A stretch of 64,000 bases of DNA from Lycorma delicatula (Eukaryota > Arthropoda > Insecta > Hemiptera > Fulgoridae). The notes under the pieces are model-generated. The model had not been told where the DNA came from and made no database searches. It was given only the letters and a program-made list of their open reading frames with translations. Within the stretch, counting starts at the first letter, position 1, and each line of letters starts with the position of its first letter. This document shows positions 10,461 through 20,492 of this stretch, one piece after another. Both the position numbers and the translations under genes were made by a program. The stretch spans positions 143,805,536-143,869,535 of the forward strand of contig NC_134458.1 in assembly GCF_047948215.1 (NCBI RefSeq), in the 5' to 3' direction.

Positions 10461-12295
10461 ACTAGAAATTAATGTGAAAGAATATTCTTGTTGTTTGTTG
10501 GCAGTTTGGTCTTGTCTTCCAAACAGAAAACAATATTAATTTAATATTTATCTCTTTTTAGTTAATTGTTAGTCTTGTTAATTTTTTTTGGGGGGGAAGG
10601 ACTACGGTGTGTTACAATAAAAGAATACTATTAAAGGTATTGTCGAAATCTGACAAACTTTGTTTAATATTACGGTATACTTCTATAGATATTATTTTTA
10701 GATGTCTTACTTGTCAACCTTGTCTAAATTCAGAAAAAATCATATTAAAAAATTGAATTTATAAGTCCTGAATAATATTATAAATATTAAATTTAAAAGT
10801 AATATACTTTTTTTTAAAAAATGAGAAACCAAAGTAAAAAATTTTTTTTGAATAATTCATTATCTCGCCTATTTTTGTCCATTAATTTTATAAATAGGTC
10901 TTGTAGTTTTAGATTTAATTAAAAGATCACAAGTAAAAATTAATAAAATAAAGTTTTAATTATGAACTATAATTTTCTATAACAAAATAATATCACTTAT
11001 TTTTACGAAATAAATAATAATTTAGTAGATTAAAAACTCTGTCGTAATAAAGTAGTACTTTTCTTCTTGAAAGTCCTAGGTTAGTATTGTAGGATAAGGC
11101 TTGGCATCATACACTACCAAGTTTTCTTACCGAATTGCCAAGCACAAAATTTAAGGTTTTATACTGAATTAATCGTACAATAAAAAATAGATCTAGCAGA
11201 ATAACCTGATTGAATTGCAGTAATAAGATATTTGTTTACCAATAACGATAAAAGTATTAAAATATAAAATTATAAAAGTCTCTTGCTTCATTTCTTCAAA
11301 TAAAAAAGCAGAAAACAGTATTTTTGTTTAAAAATAGTGAAAATATAAAAATATATGAAATATAAAATAGTTTATTTATAGTGAAAAAACAATTTGAATA
11401 AGTTTTATATAAAAATTCTTCCAATTTAGTTTTCTTTATAAATTTATTTTCATTTTTTTTGACAAGATCTCATTTCTCTTTTTGCAATTCACGTGTTTAT
11501 CGTTCACCAATTTACAAGTTAGTTATTTTTCCAAAGTTTCCTCTTCAATTTCCTTTTTTTAAAACACTTCTTTTCATGCTTAATTAACTTTCTAGATTTT
11601 TAACATTCATATGTAATGCAATATTTCCTTTTATTTTTTTCTAGATTAATTTATTTTCTATCATAAACCGCAATAATCAACAAACAATTTAATTCATTTC
11701 TTTATTATTCTTAGATGTATATTCTTCTATAAATGCAACCTCTTTTTATATGAAAAAGAATTTTCTTCTGCTAATCCCCTTTGAAGAAAAATTATTACAT
11801 GATTAAACAAATTATAAATAAAAATTAATTACTTTTTTTAATAAAAACTAATTCTTCTTTGATTGATTTTTATAAATTATAAGATAAAAGAGTGCAAAAA
11901 TAAATTACATAAAACTTTTTCATCGATACACAAATAAACTTCCTAATGAAAAAAAAGATTTATCCTCCAGCCATTCGTAAATAAAGAAATTTAACGTTTT
12001 GTTATTTCTCCCGAGAATTAAAAAGAATAAATAAATTTATTGAAAATAAAAACAAAAGACCGTTTGTTAGGATTATTAAAATATATTAATTATTTTTCCA
12101 AACCACTCCGAACGTAAGAATAAAAGTTTTATTTCTGATAAATATATATGGTATATGAACAATGAATTTTTTTCTAAATTATGAGTAAGTAGAAAAAGAT
12201 GTTAACTCTCTCTAAAGTTAGACTAGATAATATTGTTGAAAGAAATACGTTTAACATTAATTTTTTAAAACGTATTTCTAAAACCAATTTGGACT
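10461..12295. other. AT-rich sequence, no gene seen
   Basis: No domain-bearing frame was found. The stretch has a guanine run near 10590 and many poly-T and poly-A tracts. A weak GGCTTGGCA/TTGCCAAGC inverted repeat lies at 11098-11146. Confidence 0.5.
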
Positions 12296-12299
12296 TACA

Positions 12300-12660
12300 A
12301 TATACATCTGTGTGGAACGAGTTGTGTCAATAACAGTAAGTGTTCCAACGATTTCTGAAAATCAGAAAAGATTCCAACTCTGGATCAGAAAAGTGTTCCA
12401 ACCCTCAGAAAAGATTCTGAGGGTTGTAACAAAGGCATCGTGGTTTGCAACGAACAACGAGTTTCACAGCTGAAGAAAATTCGAAGATTGTACATTATTT
12501 ACATACCAAGGCTTAATACACATGATAACCATGTAGTTGTAAACTTGCTGGATAACAGTAGGGACCTAAGATGGCTGAAAATGCTTCATGTGCTGGACCT
12601 CGTCTCAACACATAAATTGTCGACATTATACTACTTTTATGTTGTATATCAAATTATTCT
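12300..12660 (+). pseudogene. Jockey-like LINE ORF2 C-terminus
   Basis: Plus-strand pieces in shifting frames read VFQRF, EKILRVVTKASWFATNNEFH, and finally VVNLLDNSRDLRWLKMLHVLDL ending near 12605. These match the region after the reverse transcriptase in Jockey-type LINEs. The same C-terminal phrase recurs at 19575, 31960 and 40470 in this window. The copy is 5'-truncated and frameshifted. Local copies of AGAAAAGATTC and GTTCCAAC at 12335-12425 look like small internal duplications. Confidence 0.8.
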
Positions 12661-13034
12661 TTAGTAATTTGGTACAGTGTGCAGTGCTGCTAATATATCT
12701 ATTAGCGTTATAACTACTCTGTGTATCTATCGTCATTGTTACTATTGTAACAAGACCGGTATAGTGGGCCTGAGTAACGGATTCCTACCAGTTATCATGA
12801 CAGTAATATAAAGTATAATAATTGGAGAATCCAGAAAGGGACAAAAAGGAGAACGCTTTTTGTGTAAAATAGGTCTGTTTTACAATCGTCTTTTGTTGTA
12901 CTGCCCGCTGAAACACAATGAATACCTGTTGTACGGTGAGAAGAGACCAGGTTTGGAATTCATGGGAACATAAGCCTCGGTCAACTGTTCTCACGCTTCG
13001 ACTTGGGTCCGGCCCGAGAGGCAGAGGCTAGAAG

Positions 13035-13070
13035 TATAAATAGCTCTGGAAGACTAGCTAAAAATCAGTT
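13035..13070 (+). promoter_or_regulatory. TATA box plus arthropod initiator
   Basis: TATAAATA at 13035-13042 is followed by TCAGTT at 13065-13070. The initiator A at 13067 is 32 nt from the first T of the TATA box, the spacing used by RNA polymerase II. TCAGT is the usual arthropod initiator. No downstream promoter element is obvious. Confidence 0.55.
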
Positions 13071-13449
13071 CTGTTCTGCAAGACGTTACTACGTCAGTCC
13101 AACGAGGAGAGGTTGAGAGTTGTGTGGGTTTTGCGGAGTTCTGTGAACTAGTCCAGCGAGACGTTACTAGTCGGTCCAGCAAAGAGAGTCACCGGTGTGA
13201 GTCTTTTTATGTAACGCTTACTTTTTTTATTGTTATGTTTTATGACATATACTACGTTATGTATTGATTGTTTGATTTGTCATTATTGACGTGCAATATT
13301 ATTATCGTTTACTACTATTATCCTGATTATTATTGTGGTTGTAATTACTATATTAATATTTTTGTATTTACTTTTTTTTTATTAACTGTTTTATTGTTGT
13401 CACTTATTATTATTAATTTGTCTGGTTGTAATTATGAACATTTTAAACC

Positions 13450-13455
13450 AATAAA
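13450..13455 (+). terminator. poly(A) signal AATAAA in the LTR-like segment
   Basis: AATAAA lies 383 nt downstream of the inferred initiator. In AT-rich DNA this hexamer is common by chance; its meaning rests on the position inside the LTR-like segment. Confidence 0.35.
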
Positions 13456-13915
13456 CTGTAATTATATAAACATTCTAAATTGTCAACTTCTCAATATCCT
13501 GATCGAGCTGCGAACTACAAGACACTATTCTAGATTCTAAGAACATTATTATCTATTGACTGCTACTTTTCTGGTATTCTACATTCTAATTCTGGTTGCC
13601 AGGGGTGTGACATTTTTATGTTTTTATTGTTGTTCCTTTAGTATCTTCTTAAACATAGCTATCTGTTATTCTTATAGTCGTTTTATTTCTATTTTTATTT
13701 TTATTACTGATCTCGACTGTTCTGCGATTATAATTTCATGGTGTACTGTTTTAAGATTTTTTATGTTTGTGTGTAACAAGGGCCAAAATTAAATGCTTTT
13801 CATTGTCATAATTTCTCATCCGATTTACTTATGGTTTACAAATTTATTTTAGAAAACCGATTGTAAATAAAGCTGATTAGAAAAAAAAATTAAATAGAGT
13901 TTTATAATTTACGTC

Positions 13916-14265
13916 GTAGAAAAAAATGTAATTTCAGTTATAAATCAGAATGTGTTCTGAGATTAAAAATTTACATTTACTTGAGCGTTACTACAGAGAT
14001 GTAGATCGTTAAGGAATAAAGAAATAGATTATGTAAAAAGATGCATTACTCTTTCATTACTTTAATCTTTCCACTTGTGATTAACCTTTCTAGTAGAAAA
14101 AATGTCATTTCTGTTATAATTCAGAATGTGTTCTAAGATAAAAAATTCATTTTCTACTAGAGAATTTACTACACAGACGTAGATCGTTAATAAATAAATA
14201 AATTTATTATGTAAAAGACGCATTACTCATTCATTACTTATACTTTCAACTTGTAATGAGGTCTA
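13916..14265. repeat. two tandem copies of a ~177-bp unit
   Basis: GTAGAAAAAAATGT at 13916 recurs at 14093. Both copies then carry TTATAA..TCAGAATGTGTTCT, a GATGTAGATCGTTAA or GACGTAGATCGTTAA block, TTATGTAAAA and GCATTACTC(T/A)TTCATTAC. The copies have diverged by substitutions and small indels. The sequence is non-coding. Confidence 0.85.
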
Positions 14266-14370
14266 TAAAAATATTATTATTTTTTAAATAAATACATTAA
14301 TTTAAATGTCAGGAAAAGATTTTTGTATATGTTTGGAGTATATGTTTATTGTATATGTTTCAAGTATATG

Positions 14371-14795
14371 TTTGGAGTGTCGCTTTGTATGGAAGTGAAA
14401 CTTGGACAATCGGAGTATCTGAGAAAAAAAAAATTAGAAGCTTTTGAAATGTGGTGCTATAGGAGAATGTTAAAAATCAGATGGGTGGATAAAGTGACAA
14501 ATGAAGAGGTATTGCGGCAAATAGATGAAGAAAGAAGCATTTGGAAAAATATAGTTAAAAGAAGAGACAGACTTATAGGCCACATACTAAGGCATCCTGG
14601 AATAGTCGCTTTAATATTGGAAGGACAGGTAGAAGGAAAAAATTGTGTAGGCAGGCCACGTTTGGAATATGTAAAACAAATTGTTAGGGATGTAGGATGT
14701 AGAGGGTATACTGAAATGAAACGACTAGCACTAGATAGGGAATCTTGGAGAGCTGCATCAAATCAATCAAATAACTGAAGCCAAAAAATTTAGAT
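14371..14795 (+). pseudogene. LINE ORF2 C-terminal region and 3' end
   Basis: After ALYGSETWTIG near 14375, a frameshift in an adenine run leads into a long open frame. It reads KLEAFEMWCYRRMLKIRW, KVTNEEVLRQIDEER, RRDRLIGHILRHPGIVALI, VEGKNCVGRPRLEYVKQIV and CRGYTEMKRLALDRESWRAA, stopping at 14778. This is the region C-terminal to the reverse transcriptase in a common insect LINE group; no enzymatic role is established for it. It is the best-preserved LINE coding piece in the window, open for about 125 codons. The 3' end is ATAACTGAAG followed by A-rich DNA. Related minus and plus copies lie at 6100-6335 and 24185-24510. Confidence 0.9.
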
Positions 14796-15290
14796 GAAAA
14801 AAATTTTTACTATCATTGATTAGATTTAATTTAAAAATCTGATGTGGACACCACATGACTTCCTTGTACGCCTAATTACAAATACCCTTTTTTAAATGAA
14901 AAGTACATAAACATTTATTTCATTAATAACTTTTAATATTTTTTCATATTTTTTTTTATTTTTATTGTTATTATTGAATTATTATTTATTGTTAAAGTTT
15001 TTTTTACAATCAGAACTTAATATAATTAAATTACAAAAAAATTAAAAAAAAAAAGGGAACAAGTCAGATTCGAACCGATCTGCAAGATCCAAATCCCCTT
15101 GCAAGATCCAAATATTTTATTAATTAAAATTGTATTTGACTATAACTCTGGAAACAATGAAACTAAGTACCTCTTATGATATAATATTGAAAAGCTGTCA
15201 ATGAGGGCCTATCTGCAGTTAAGAAAAAGTCCAAAATCCAAATGTTTTGTTTTTTTTGTTTTGTTTTTGTCGATTGCAAACATAAGGAGA
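14796..15290. other. no gene seen
   Basis: AT-rich DNA with long A and T runs. A phrase reading GCAAGATCCAAAT is duplicated within 15080-15115. Confidence 0.5.
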
Positions 15291-15295
15291 GGCGC

Positions 15296-15323
15296 ACAAC
15301 TAGATGTTACAACATCTAGTTGT
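15296..15323. repeat. perfect inverted repeat, 13-bp arms
   Basis: ACAACTAGATGTT at 15296-15308 is followed by the dinucleotide AC and its exact reverse complement at 15311-15323. It sits at the 5' edge of the R1-type endonuclease fragment. Confidence 0.9.
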
Positions 15324-15985
15324 AGATTTCCTCCGGAGATTGGCATGTTGAGATCGATAAGGACGCAGCAGAATTAAATTTGTCTAATCGTTGGGCAAGA
15401 GCGGAAGTTAAAGCTAGCAGAGGCTTCATTGCGATAACTCTGAATCCATGCATAATAGTCAGTAGCTATATTTCTCCGAATTGCAGTGATGAGAGGTTCA
15501 CAGAATTCCAACATGATATAAAAGGTTTGATGAAGTTGGCGGAGCAGCCTCACAGGAGATTTTAACACGGAGTCTTAAATCTCGGGAGTATGAGGTCGAC
15601 CAGACGTGGTTACAGATTTGCAGCGTTCCTTGGTTCATTGGACATGATGGTCCTGAATAGCTCGGGCGTCCCGGGCTCCATTGACATCACAGCAATTCTG
15701 GAAAGTATTAGATCCAGACAGGTTCATTGGGAGGTACTCCAGGAAAACTTCTTGAGCGATCACATTTCGTATTCAGTTCGAAACCCCGACAGTGCAATCC
15801 AAACACTTCAACTGGAAACCATCAGAGCCGGAGGTCTAGTCTTTTGCTGAATATGTGGCAGCATGGGAGGAAGGCCTACAAGATTGGAGTCCACATGATT
15901 TCTTACGGATACTAACAAAAGAAAATGAACTGACTCTAACCCTAGGGGTCAATGGTCTAGTTTTCACCTGACTCCTCCTTTGGGT
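15320..15985 (+). pseudogene. R1-type LINE endonuclease domain
   Basis: Plus-strand remnant of an ORF2 N-terminal EEP endonuclease of the R1 group. One frame gives RGFIAITLNPCIIVSSYISP then NCSDERFTEFQHDIKGL. A frameshift leads to GDFNT (15555-15569), the metal-binding GDFN motif. A third frame reads SLDMMVLNSSGVPGSIDITA and ENFLSDHISY, with the catalytic SDH at 15755-15763. A further piece, AEYVAAWEEGLQDWSPHDF, lies at 15840-15905. The catalytic GDFN and SDH residues survive, but frameshifts separate them. The copy stops before the reverse transcriptase. The G+C content here is clearly above the flanks. Confidence 0.85.
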
Positions 15986-16159
15986 GCTACTGATTTTGTT
16001 ACGTATTAAAACAATTATAATATTAATTTGAACAATGTTTTTTATTTCTAATTTAAAATAATTTAACAGTTAAGTGTTTTTAAAATTGTATTTTATGATA
16101 TTTGGAAAAAAAACATAAAACATAAAAAAATAATTTTAAAATAAAATAGGTGTAAAAAT

Positions 16160-16170
16160 ATAATTAAAAA

Positions 16171-16201
<31 letters not shown>
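16160..16201. repeat. poly(A) plus (TA)n tract
   Basis: A 13-nt adenine run is followed by a TA repeat to 16201. Confidence 0.85.
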
Positions 16202-16295
16202 CCATAGAACTGTTAAATAGATTAAATATTTTCCATCATAATTTTCTTTTAAAAATAAAAATCTTCAGCTCGAAAATATGGAATTAATTAAATAT

Positions 16296-16355
16296 CAACT
16301 GATTGGGAAGGTCTAGTGGTAAACTCGTCATAAATCTGCTGATTTTGAAGTCGAA
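16296..16355 (+). mobile_element. SINE 5' end fragment (A-box part)
   Basis: GGTCTAGTGGTAAACTCGTC followed by an AATCTGCTGATTTTGAAGTC block matches the tRNA-like head of the full SINE on the minus strand at 61137-61439. Similarity is lost after about 16355, so only the A-box half remains. Confidence 0.7.
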
Positions 16356-16370
16356 GTTTTCTTTGACGTT

Positions 16371-16383
16371 TGACCTTTGATCT
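16371..16383 (-). promoter_or_regulatory. DR1-like nuclear receptor half-site pair
   Basis: On the minus strand AGATCAAAGGTCA is two AGGTCA-like half-sites in direct orientation with one spacer base. Further GTCA half-sites lie at 16365 and 16390-16408. This is a sequence match only. Chance or a decayed repeat is likely. Confidence 0.25.
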
Positions 16384-16439
16384 TTAACCTGACTTCTGAC
16401 CCTGACCATGCTCCTTATGGGGTCAAAAGTCAAGGTTGC

Positions 16440-17400
16440 ATCAGACTTTCAATTTCTATACTACTAATATTACTTCAACTACATTTTAAAAATAAATATT
16501 AGAAGAAAAATTGGTATATTATACAAAAATCATTCGATGTTGTTATTGAATAAGAGTTCAATACAGGCTATTTCTAATCAACAAAGTAAGTCATGATAAG
16601 TCATGACGGGTAATCCCCGTCATGATTATCATTTCAATTCACCTTTCTATAGTATAGAAAATCATGTATGAATCAGCATTTTAACGTACAGATAATTGAG
16701 GTCAGAAGCGTTTAGCAGTACAAAACTGGATTTCTCATCCAAACGTTCAATACTAAATTCGGAACTCTTGTTATCTGTTGTACTTATATCAATCTGGTAG
16801 CGAAAGGTTAATTTATAATCTATTGAATTAACTCTCAAGTTAACCCAGTTATGACAAATACCTAACCTTAAATTAAATAGGAAATTAAAGCTGCTTTGGC
16901 TTACAGCCATGTATAATATATTTCTAACATACATAGTAAACAATAACTCGTAATATTAGGTTTATTCGCTTCATTATTTCAATATGTCCTCGTACTATCG
17001 AGTAATTGCTTTTAATTACAAATTAATTAAAAAAACATATTTCAAATTAACAAAGAAAATGTATTTATAAAGAAAATGAATATGAAAAAATTAAAAACTT
17101 CAGATCATAGTATTGCGTAATTCTCACAATTTTTGAGAAAAGAGAAAAGTCGGAAAATCTTTCTGAGACTCTTTGCCGTTTCTTTTTTATTTTTTTGTTT
17201 AAAAAGTACAAATAATGTTCTAGTGAAAATACTAAACTTAAAAAAGTATTTCTGCAAATTAAACCTTATTTTCCGCTGTTCATTGATTTAAATAAATGAA
17301 TTAGGAGATTTTAGATCTGAATTTTTTTTTAATGTATACATAAGTGTTTTTTGTTTTGAGAAATTAAAAAACTATTGGCCGCGATCATTAAAATAATAAT
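16440..17400. other. no gene seen; one hairpin
   Basis: No domain-bearing frame was found. A 93-codon minus frame at 16662-16943 has no recognisable motif. The hairpin at 16592-16631 is listed separately. Confidence 0.5.
16592..16631. repeat. GC-cored hairpin
   Basis: TCATGACGGG at 16601-16610 pairs exactly with CCCGTCATGA at 16616-16625 across a 5-nt loop. After one unpaired base on the left, ATGATAA pairs with TTATCAT outside it. It is not followed by a T-run typical of polymerase III termination. Confidence 0.8.
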
Positions 17401-17404
17401 GGCC

Positions 17405-17965
17405 CGGTTTGCTTTGCGGCATCCCCGGGAATGAACGTTCTGATGAGGCTGCCAAGAAATCGATAACAAAAGGCCTCCGATTACAATTAACGTGTGAGAG
17501 CGACTTCACGAAGACAGTCGTGTACAAACTACGTACTTAGTGGAATAAGTTCTGGTTGAGTCCTCCCACAGCCTTACATTGCATTCTGAAGAACATCTTC
17601 GAGAAACCTTTTATCCCAAACAACAGTAGAGACAAAGTCATTCTAACTCGGCTGAGGATTGAGTATACAACGCTAACCCACGCCCATCTATTTGGCACTC
17701 AGCCGAACTGTGAGCAGTGAAATATGAATTGATCCCTAAACCACTTACTCATCGATTGGTCAATGTTCGCGTCTATTCGTCGACAATTAAACCTGGGTTC
17801 ACATGTAAAGAGTTTACTCAACCAGAAGAAATGCATCAAAAGACTGTTTTGGTTTATCTGTGATAGTGGGGATGAAGAATTTAATTCAGCAATTTTGCTT
17901 ACGTGAGATCCCTTACTGAATACTCTGTGCGCAATGAAAATAGTCTGCTGCGGATGTTCCAATAT
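17405..17965 (+). pseudogene. LINE RNase H C-terminus fragment
   Basis: Plus-strand reading gives GIPGNERSDEAAKKSI near 17420-17465, the last conserved block of the RNase H domain carried by I/Jockey/R1-type elements (usually HVGIPGNERADE). It continues with SRDKVILTRLRIEYTTLTHA and HLFGTQPNCEQ, the linker before the C-terminal zinc knuckle. Beyond that only a weak LNLGSHVKSLLN-like tail can be read. A stop interrupts the frame near 17540. RNase H removes RNA from the RNA-DNA hybrid. Upstream parts are missing, so the insertion is 5'-truncated. Confidence 0.8.
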
Positions 17966-17969
17966 TTGT

Positions 17970-18825
17970 TATTCATATTCGAATTTTTTAACCAATGTTT
18001 GGTGTTTATTATATAATTATTTATGATCACTTAATTTTATTTAACTCACTAATGATTTTAATTGACGATGCGACTATAAATAAAAATATATGTTTTTAGT
18101 AAAGAACAAAAAAAAGATTTTCAAATTGGAAGATTTAGAAGAGAATAGATGTGGATATAATCAACGGATCTGCTTAAAGGTAGATAAATATTATGATCAT
18201 TTGATTAAATCAGTAAATATCCATCATTAAATTAAAAAAATTCTTATGTTTCCAGTTCTAATGTTTTACACTGGTTTTTTTTTACTACTATAAGGATTTT
18301 AAAGTGTTCATGTAGCGATATCTCCATCATTTAGAGATAAATAATAATAAATGTAAGTCCATTAGATAAAACAATTTAAACATAATAAAAAAAAAATCTT
18401 TAGTGGTGTAAGTACTTATCTGTTACTGATATTAATATTTTTACTGGTGTCTAGTCTATTGCTGTTATTTCCAGTGGTATCCATCCGAGCAGTATTGGAT
18501 ATTGATAAAAGAAAGAAGTGGAAGTTCAATCTACTTCGAGTAACGAAAATCCATTCAGACCCCTCTCCATTATTAATTCTATTACAAAAAATTCAATCGG
18601 TTTCTTCCAATCTATATAACTTGGTACACACAATTTTCATGACCGTATATGTAGGCAAATCCTGATGTATAAATAAACTAGAAGACAGCACACAACGTTC
18701 TACTCGTCCATAAGCTTCTAACCAAAATTTAAATATTTATATGATTTTTTGACCTGAAAATCATCATAAAATAAATATTTCTGAATAAATAATTCATTTA
18801 CTTTTACATTTACTGGATCGGAGTC
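17970..18825. other. no gene seen
   Basis: A 72-codon plus frame at 18447-18665 has a hydrophobic start but no family I recognise. The rest is AT-rich. Confidence 0.5.
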
Positions 18826-18829
18826 ATTT

Positions 18830-19610
18830 TACTGGGATACTGGATCGATTGTTCCTCAGGGCTCACTTTTGGGGTCAGATATATACTCGGTCTTCATTAT
18901 GGATCTCCCGACTCCAGAGGACATCCTAGTTCCATCGTTTGCGGATGACACGGCAATCCTGGCTGTGGATTTTGATCCTATCATAGCATTTACTAAACTA
19001 CAAACTGTAATGGATTTAATTAACGAGTGGCTAGCTAGATGAAAGAAAAAGATTAATCAGGCTAAGACTACGCATGTTAAGTTTGCGCTGAGGAGGGGTA
19101 ACTGCCCCCGATTTCATTTTAATGGCGTTTTCAATCTGTATGCGAACAGTATGCGATACCTAGGACTGATACCTGCATCTAGATTGGGACTGACGTGGAG
19201 AAGACATGTCAGGGAGGAAAGGACGCCGCTTAACATTAAGTTGAAGATTTACCGGTTGTTAAACAAGGGATGCAACTATCATTATCTAACAAGAAATTGC
19301 TGTATTCGGCGGTCCTGAAACTGATGGACCTACGGAATCCAACTATGAAAAACGACAAGCAAGAGTACATTGAAATCGTACAATGAATCTAGAACAAACT
19401 GTTGAGAGATATAACAGAAGCGTCGAGGTTTACACTGAAATACACGGTTTTCCGGGATTGCCAACCGTTCGAGAGAAGATACAAGGCAGTTCGGTACAAA
19501 TTATGAAATAAGACTGAACAAACGCGTGAACTGACTTACAGTTACTTCTTGTATAACAGCGAGGATGTTAGGCACCTGACGTTATTGCATACGTTATATC
19601 TGTAAGTTCT
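18830..19610 (+). pseudogene. Jockey-like reverse transcriptase, C-terminal half
   Basis: This copies element RNA into DNA in an active LINE. The plus strand reads VPQGSLLGSDIYSVFIMDLP, then FADDTAILA, whose catalytic Asp pair is encoded at 18944-18949. Next come KKKINQAKTTHVKFALRRG and MRYLGLIPASRLGLTWRRHV, the thumb region. After a frameshift it gives KKLLYSAVLKLMDL and a C-terminal part ending NSEDVRHLTLLHTLYL. An in-frame TGA lies near 19040. The N-terminal EEP and early reverse transcriptase blocks are missing. It continues into a 3' UTR shared with the copy at 31560-32460. Confidence 0.88.
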
Positions 19611-19985
19611 CCAAGATTTGAGATTAATCAGCTTCCATAGGGTGTTGTGCATCATCAAAATTTCTCATTTCGTTTCGCCACTTTTTTGTTGGTCCTTAGA
19701 TTTGTTTCTTTCTTTGTTTAGTTATTTTTGATGGATAAGTCTATTTTTGGAGTTTGCTTTGCTTTTTTGTTTTCTGAACTTTATCAATGTTCTTTGGACT
19801 CACCTTTGTATCTATACTGTATAAGATATGTTTACATAAGCATATATATGTATACATATACAATTCTTTGAGGGACTTTAATGGAAACACCTTTGTATAT
19901 GTATTTTTTGTGTTCAAATTTACTCATGGTTCGGGTAAATTGGAACCGATTGTAAATTAAACGTTGCGGGAAAAAGTTTTCAATT
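19605..19985 (+). mobile_element. Jockey-like 3' UTR
   Basis: Collinear with 32022-32460. Shared blocks are GTAAGTT, a TTCATTTCGTTTCGCC-like block, TTGATGGATAAGTCTA / TGATAAGTCTA, TCTTTGGACTCA, a CATATA..GTATACA block, TTCTTTGAGGG, AGTGGAAAC or AATGGAAAC and AAACCGATTGTAAAT near the end. The terminus is followed by an A-rich run, as expected for a LINE 3' end. Confidence 0.85.
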
Positions 19986-20492
19986 AAATGAAATAATCTT
20001 TTTTTAATTTTAAACAAAATTCGAATACAATTTAAGGAATGATTATTTACATAAAATCTATACAAAAATCAGGGTACCACTCATTTAAGCAGAAGATGAA
20101 GTGTAAAATGAACTATTATTCAGAAAGAAATTAGCCAATATTTAGTTTTCTCCCGAATACTTTTCTCAAATAATATACAGAAGACATAATCCAGGAATAT
20201 AAAACAAATTTGAAAATGGATTGATTATATAAAGATTTATGATAGAAATGTTATATATACATATATATTTGAAAATCCTTAGAAACTAAAAGTGAATTAA
20301 AAGAAATTTCGAACGGCATGAACTAAAAGAGAGACATGATATGATATGAGAGACACATTTCTATTATCAGAGAGAATCAGTTTAAAATTATACAACACTA
20401 AAACAAATATCATCAGACATAAGATAAAATAGGATAATAGGAAAATTAATATTAAAGTAGGGTAATATAATATAACAGTAAGACATTTTTGT

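Larger units (their letters stand above)
12737..13612 (+). mobile_element. LTR-like segment (possible solo LTR)
   Basis: This segment holds the ordered signals of a retroviral-type LTR on the plus strand: a GC-richer upstream part (12950-13030), a TATA box and initiator (13035-13070) and an AATAAA poly(A) signal (13450-13455), followed by T-rich DNA. The candidate left end begins TGTTAC at 12737, and candidate right ends in ACA lie at 13612 or 13778. No clear target-site duplication was found, so the limits are uncertain. A block beginning AGACGTTACTA is repeated about 80 bp apart (13081 and 13161). No primer-binding site, gag or pol follows. Confidence 0.4.

Noticed and set aside
13268..13792. 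Two hydrophobic plus-strand frames (90 and 78 codons) as membrane proteins
   Set aside because: They are Tyr/Ile/Phe-rich translations of ATT/TAT-rich DNA inside and after the LTR-like segment; no conserved motif.
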